Assembly (NCBI GenBank): GCA_900316515.1
Contig: ONDE01000006.1
Coordinates: forward strand, 51,213 to 115,212
Length of the DNA stretch: 64,000 nucleotides
Source: an uncultured Bacteroidales bacterium
GTDB lineage: Bacteria > Bacteroidota > Bacteroidia > Bacteroidales > P3
Reading direction: 5' to 3'
Below are positions 61,185 through 64,000 of the stretch, one piece after another. The translations under genes were made by a program, and so were the position numbers. The first letter of the stretch is position 1, and each line of letters starts with the position of its first letter. The notes beneath the pieces are model-generated. The model saw only the letters and a program-made list of their open reading frames with translations, did not search any database and had not been told where the DNA came from.

Positions 61185-61855
61185 AGTTTATAGTTGACGT
61201 TGAGACCTATCGACAGCGTGTTGAGGTAGCGTGGGTCGGCCAGGTGCGGCGAGCCTTTGTGGTGCGACGTCAGGTCGTAGTAGTACATGGCGTATAGTCC
61301 CACCTCCCGTTTGTCGTCTATCGAGTAGGAGAGGCCTGCTCCCAAGGCGACGCCGGCATTGAGGCGTGCATCCTCGTCGGTAAACTCACACCGCTCGTCG
61401 AAGTCTTCGAAGTATACATAGTAGTCTGTCATCCAGAATGTCTTGCCCATGCGCCGTTCGCCGAGCCAGTAGCCGCCGTAGCCGCCGGCCAACATGTGCC
61501 CGCGCAGCTGCTCGCCGCCGAAGGAGAAGTCGGCCACCACGGGCAGCATCAGGTAGCTGTTGATATGCTCAGTCAATACGGGGTCCAGGTAGTTGAGGTT
61601 GCGGTCCATGCGGTGCGAGCGCTGCATGAAGCTGAGGGTGGCACGCACCGCCAGCCACGAGTTGAACGTATAGCTTCCCTGCACACCAGCCTCGAAGCCG
61701 CCAAGGGCCGAGTAGGCCTCGTCCATGCGACCGCCGTCGTAGCGGCTGATGGTGGTGCTTGTCCACCCACCGCGCACTCCCACAGTCCACTGTGCCGTTG
61801 CGCCGCCGCAGAAAAGCATGGCCCCGAGTGCTACTACTAGATATTTCTTCATCAT
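61181..61855 (-). CDS. Outer membrane beta-barrel protein
   Basis: 224 aa. Signal peptide ~1-22 (MMKKYLVVALGAMLFCGGATAQ). Short amphipathic strands with Gly/aromatic turns (WTVGVRGGWTSTTISRY, GHMLAGGYGGYWLGERR, VALGAGLSYSIDDKREVGLYAMYYYDL) end in LSIGLNVNYKL. A small porin-like or OmpW-like family. First gene of the peptidase row. A TACTTTTG -7 box on the minus strand (61885-61892) lies upstream, divergent from the glutathione peroxidase gene. Confidence 0.78.
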   Translation of the reverse strand: MMKKYLVVALGAMLFCGGATAQWTVGVRGGWTSTTISRYDGGRMDEAYSALGGFEAGVQGSYTFNSWLAVRATLSFMQRSHRMDRNLNYLDPVLTEHINSYLMLPVVADFSFGGEQLRGHMLAGGYGGYWLGERRMGKTFWMTDYYVYFEDFDERCEFTDEDARLNAGVALGAGLSYSIDDKREVGLYAMYYYDLTSHHKGSPHLADPRYLNTLSIGLNVNYKL

Positions 61856-61884
61856 AAGAAGGTCTGATTATATATTTCGCGGTG

Positions 61885-61932
61885 CAAAAGTACACTTTTT
61901 TTCTGATATATCGGATATTATGTGTATCTTTG
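61885..61932. promoter_or_regulatory. Divergent -7 boxes for barrel and peroxidase genes
   Basis: TACTTTTG on the minus strand (61885-61892) and TATCTTTG on the plus strand (61925-61932), each 30 nt or more from its start codon. The -33 elements are weak. Confidence 0.55.
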
Positions 61933-61961
61933 CAGCCGAAAACATTTAATAACATAATGAT

Positions 61962-62612
61962 ATGAAGAAAGTATTGTTATTTGCAGCCGCCGCTGCTTTG
62001 CTGCTTCTCGGTGCCTGCAAGCAGAAGACCGAAGCCCCCGCCGAGGTGGCTCCGACCGACAACATCTACCAGTTCACCGTCCTCGACGGCGTAGGCAACC
62101 CCGTCAGCCTCGCCGACTACGAGGGCAAGGTGCTGCTGGTGGTCAACACCGCCACCCAGTGCGGCTTCACACCGCAGTACACCGAGTTGCAACAGCTCTA
62201 CGACAAGTACAGCGCCCAGGGTTTCGAGATTCTCGACTTCCCCTGCAACCAGTTCGGCGAACAGGCCCCGGGCACCAACGAGGAGATCCACGCTTTCTGC
62301 ACCGGCAACTACAACATCACCTTCCCGCAGATGGCCAAGATCGACGTCAATGGCGCCGACGAAGACCAGAGCCCGCTCTATGCATGGCTCATCGCCAAGG
62401 CTCCCTTCGCTGGCTTCGACACCACCGCCAGTCCCATCGCCGCACGTCTCGACCAGATGTTCCGCCAGCAGGACAGCCTCTACGACCAGAACCCCGACAT
62501 CAAGTGGAACTTCACCAAGTTCCTCATCGACCGCAACGGCAACGTGGTGCGCCGCTTCGAGCCCTACGAAGGCTATGTGCCCGTCGAGGCAGCCCTCAAG
62601 GAACTGCTCTGA
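61962..62612 (+). CDS. Glutathione peroxidase-family lipoprotein
   Basis: 216 aa. The lipoprotein signal ends LLLLGAC (Cys19). A GPx thioredoxin-like fold follows: the peroxidatic Cys67 in NTATQCGFTPQYTELQQLY (Cys in place of selenocysteine), FPCNQFGEQAPGTNEEI, and WNFTKFLIDRNGNVVRRF. Such bacterial Cys-GPx enzymes usually run on thioredoxin. Attachment to the periplasmic side suggests defence of the envelope, possibly with electrons from a DsbD-type route (inference). Terminator at 62646-62675. Confidence 0.92.
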   Translation: MKKVLLFAAAAALLLLGACKQKTEAPAEVAPTDNIYQFTVLDGVGNPVSLADYEGKVLLVVNTATQCGFTPQYTELQQLYDKYSAQGFEILDFPCNQFGEQAPGTNEEIHAFCTGNYNITFPQMAKIDVNGADEDQSPLYAWLIAKAPFAGFDTTASPIAARLDQMFRQQDSLYDQNPDIKWNFTKFLIDRNGNVVRRFEPYEGYVPVEAALKELL

Positions 62613-62645
62613 CGGCATCCTCGCCTCCGGCACACACACCAATTA

Positions 62646-62675
62646 GAAAACCCCGTCCATCTCTGGGCGGGGTTT
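62646..62675 (+). terminator. Terminator of the glutathione peroxidase gene
   Basis: GAAAACCCCGTCCA pairs with TGGGCGGGGTTTC around a TCTC loop, followed by a short T-containing tract. Confidence 0.75.
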
Positions 62676-62709
62676 CTAGATCTAAAAATCTAAAACAAAT
62701 TACCTTTTT

Positions 62710-62786
62710 TTCAGTTTTAAGTTTTAAGCTGTTAGTTTTAAGTGACTGCGCAAGCACTCACAGCTTACAGCTCACAGCTTACTATT
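62710..62786. repeat. Degenerate heptad fold-back near rpmE2
   Basis: The left part is TTTTAAG/TTTTAAG/CTGTTAG units, the centre is GTGACTGCGCAAGCACTCAC, and the right part is CTTACAG/CTCACAG/CTTACTA heptads. The arms are only roughly complementary, but the plan (heptad arm, CAAG-bearing core, heptad arm) resembles the CTACCCA fold-backs. Confidence 0.55.
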
Positions 62787-62870
62787 CGGCCTTCTTGGCC
62801 CTGCGGGCACTTCAAGAATCCGATTACTCGGCCTTCTTGGTCCTGCGGGCACTTTAAGAATCCGATTACT
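62787..62870. repeat. Two tandem 42-bp copies of the rpmE2 3' end
   Basis: Units 62787-62828 and 62829-62870 differ at two or three bases. They are followed by the true 3' end of the gene (from 62871 CGGCCTTCTTGGC), with which each unit shares its first 13 bases. The second unit includes the functional stop codon (62866-62868). Confidence 0.85.
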
Positions 62871-63129
62871 CGGCCTTCTTGGCGTACTTTTTGTACTTGT
62901 TCATGAACTTGTCGACGCGACCGGCGGTGTCAACCAGCTTCAGCTTACCAGTGAAGAAGGGGTGCGAGGTGTTCGAGATTTCGAGTTTCACCACGGGATA
63001 CTCCTTGCCGTCGGTATAAACCACGGTCTCTTTGGTGTTGGCACAGCTCTTGGTGAGGATCATGTTGTCGTTCGACATGTCTTTGAACACCACGAGGCGA
63101 TAGTTTTCGGGATGGATTCCTTTTTTCAT
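62866..63129 (-). CDS. rpmE2: 50S ribosomal protein L31 type B
   Basis: 87 aa. MKKGIHPENYRLVVFKDMSNDNMILTKSCANT is the type B (zinc-free) L31 start, followed by VKLEISNTSHPFFTGK and FMNKYKKYAKK. It lacks the CxxC pair of type A. A strong promoter is at 63203-63233. Directly after the stop lie tandem 42-bp duplications of the gene's 3' end, so the terminator region has been rearranged. Confidence 0.95.
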   Translation of the reverse strand: MKKGIHPENYRLVVFKDMSNDNMILTKSCANTKETVVYTDGKEYPVVKLEISNTSHPFFTGKLKLVDTAGRVDKFMNKYKKYAKKAE

Positions 63130-63202
63130 TTTCTTAATTTTTGCCGTCTATCCCGTTGACTGATAGACGATTGTTTATAATTCGGTTCTAATTTTCGTGA
63201 TG

Positions 63203-63233
63203 CAAAGATACAACAATTTTCCGAACTGGCAAA
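63203..63233 (-). promoter_or_regulatory. Promoter of rpmE2
   Basis: On the minus strand, TTTG (63230-63233), 19 nt, TATCTTTG (63203-63210), a full consensus match. Confidence 0.8.
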
Positions 63234-63291
63234 AAAAAGTTTAAAAATCACCTTTCTTGTGGAGGCAAACGACACCGGTTCCGGCGTGGTG

Positions 63292-64000
63292 TCACTCCGG
63301 CGGCGCCTCCGCCATAGCTGCGCCAGCCGATTCTTCACTCTTCATTCTTAGCTCTTCACTCCCAGCGCCTGCCGATTCTTCATTCTTCATTCTTAACTCT
63401 TCACTCCCAGCGGCTTCACCGCCGAGGGGCACCCACACGCTCTCGCTCCAGCGGCCGTCGGGGCTCTGCACCAGCAGCCACACCTGCAGCTCCTCGCCAA
63501 CGAACTTGTCGGGCAGGGCCACCGACAGTTTCTTGTCCTTGCGGAACGCGGGCTTCGACATCAGGCTCCGCTTCAGCCCAGGCGCATACACCATCAGGCG
63601 CACCAAGTCGTGACTGTAGCCGTGCCCTTTGTCGTAATTGACTTCCAGCACGTTGTGCTCCTTCATCTCACGTCGCGGCGACTCTACCTGCGCCACGTCG
63701 CCCATGCTCAGCCTCAGCTTCCGCCAGTCCACCTCGAACACACCGCCCGCAACTTCGTTGGGCTGGTTCTCTCCACTGCGGCCGCGCTCCACCAGGCTGA
63801 AAGCCCCCTGGTTGATGCTCACGAAGAGGTTGTAGCACGTCATGCCCATCTGGCGCGCCATGTCGCTCATGCTGGGCACTATGGCGTCGCGCAGGTCAGC
63901 CGCCAGCTGCACCTCGCGCTTGAACATCTCGCGGTGCGCCACCTGCTCCGGCGTGCGCGGATTGTGCACCGCCGTCGGACGCGACCGCATGCACCACTTC
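63292..64000 (-). CDS. DUF6266-like protein with repeat-derived tail, 5' end outside window
   Basis: At least 235 aa. The frame is open to the window edge (KWC before the first ATG at 63990), so the true start is beyond it. The conserved segment IRSRPxxxxNPRTPEQ-like (MRSRPTAVHNPRTPEQVAHREMF) and the later WLLVQSPDGRWSESVWV fit DUF6266, a Bacteroidetes family of unknown function. The last ~40 residues are two 15-residue repeats (AGSEELRMKNEESAG) encoded by AAGAATG-type heptads, a low-complexity addition. The tail probably came from a repeat array. Confidence 0.65.
   Translation of the reverse strand, partial: KWCMRSRPTAVHNPRTPEQVAHREMFKREVQLAADLRDAIVPSMSDMARQMGMTCYNLFVSINQGAFSLVERGRSGENQPNEVAGGVFEVDWRKLRLSMGDVAQVESPRREMKEHNVLEVNYDKGHGYSHDLVRLMVYAPGLKRSLMSKPAFRKDKKLSVALPDKFVGEELQVWLLVQSPDGRWSESVWVPLGGEAAGSEELRMKNEESAGAGSEELRMKSEESAGAAMAEAPPE
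63329..63418. repeat. Two 45-bp tandem units containing ATTCTTC heptads
   Basis: Each unit holds an ATTCTTC/ATTCATT-type heptad run and a GC-rich spacer. The two units differ at a few positions. They lie in the reading frame of the DUF6266-like protein. Confidence 0.8.

Overview
This is chromosomal DNA from a member of the phylum Bacteroidota, most likely an uncultured gut- or rumen-type Bacteroidales that has a type IX secretion system (T9SS). The evidence is the Bacteroidetes-type promoters (TTTG, 19-21 nt, TAnnTTTG), several secreted proteins with a C-terminal 'PNPA...G.Y.V.' T9SS sorting domain, a C10 (streptopain-type) peptidase, HU-CCDC81/SPOR, DUF748, DUF6266 and RpmE2 proteins, and spacers poor in Shine-Dalgarno sequences. 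I cannot name a genus.

Layout. 1-5 kb: a partial lipoprotein, serS, an outer-membrane barrel, an acidic protein with a histone-like tail, and parE. 5-11 kb: a DUF748 protein, nadD, a four-helix-bundle (23S IVS-type) gene, and two secreted proteins. 11-16 kb: phoH, ispE, class II aldolase, sppA. 16-19.6 kb: a GxxExxY gene, tex, msrA, a small membrane protein, tRNA-Leu. 19.7-26.3 kb: an envelope operon (secreted protein, propeller protein, dsbD, C10 peptidase). 26.4-27.4 kb: initiator tRNA and a repeat-rich stretch with a gene remnant. 27.5-38 kb: ileS, a flavin-reductase lipoprotein, a TonB receptor/M56/BlaI operon, htpG. 38-44.5 kb: a giant T9SS adhesin. 44.5-51 kb: a housekeeping operon (dNK, kdsB, HU-SPOR, trmB, yebC, rsmI, mgtC). 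51.6-55.5 kb: nadC, yihY, a THUMP methyltransferase and a short queG. 55.4-64 kb: a radical SAM protein, a secreted peptidase cluster, glutathione peroxidase, rpmE2 and a DUF6266 protein.

The most unusual content is a set of dispersed short-period repeats (7-mers and 11-mers), many arranged as fold-back elements. One family is built on the heptad CTACCCA. It occurs as compact gene-less fold-backs at 13990-14065 and 45760-45836. Its two arms, with the same junction sequences, flank the four-helix-bundle gene at 7945-8307. A second, unrelated fold-back of 73 bp occurs as two nearly identical direct copies on either side of the GxxExxY (PD-(D/E)XK nuclease-like) gene at 15991-16380. This suggests cassettes in which a small accessory protein rides inside, or helps spread, its own repeat family, with gene-less derivatives elsewhere. 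Repeat arms have also entered reading frames. They supply the start codons of nadD and of the 446-aa secreted protein, two in-frame inserts in ispE, and the stop codon of a 198-aa protein. The pairing of repeat and gene is seen directly. Mobility and the role of the two proteins are inference.
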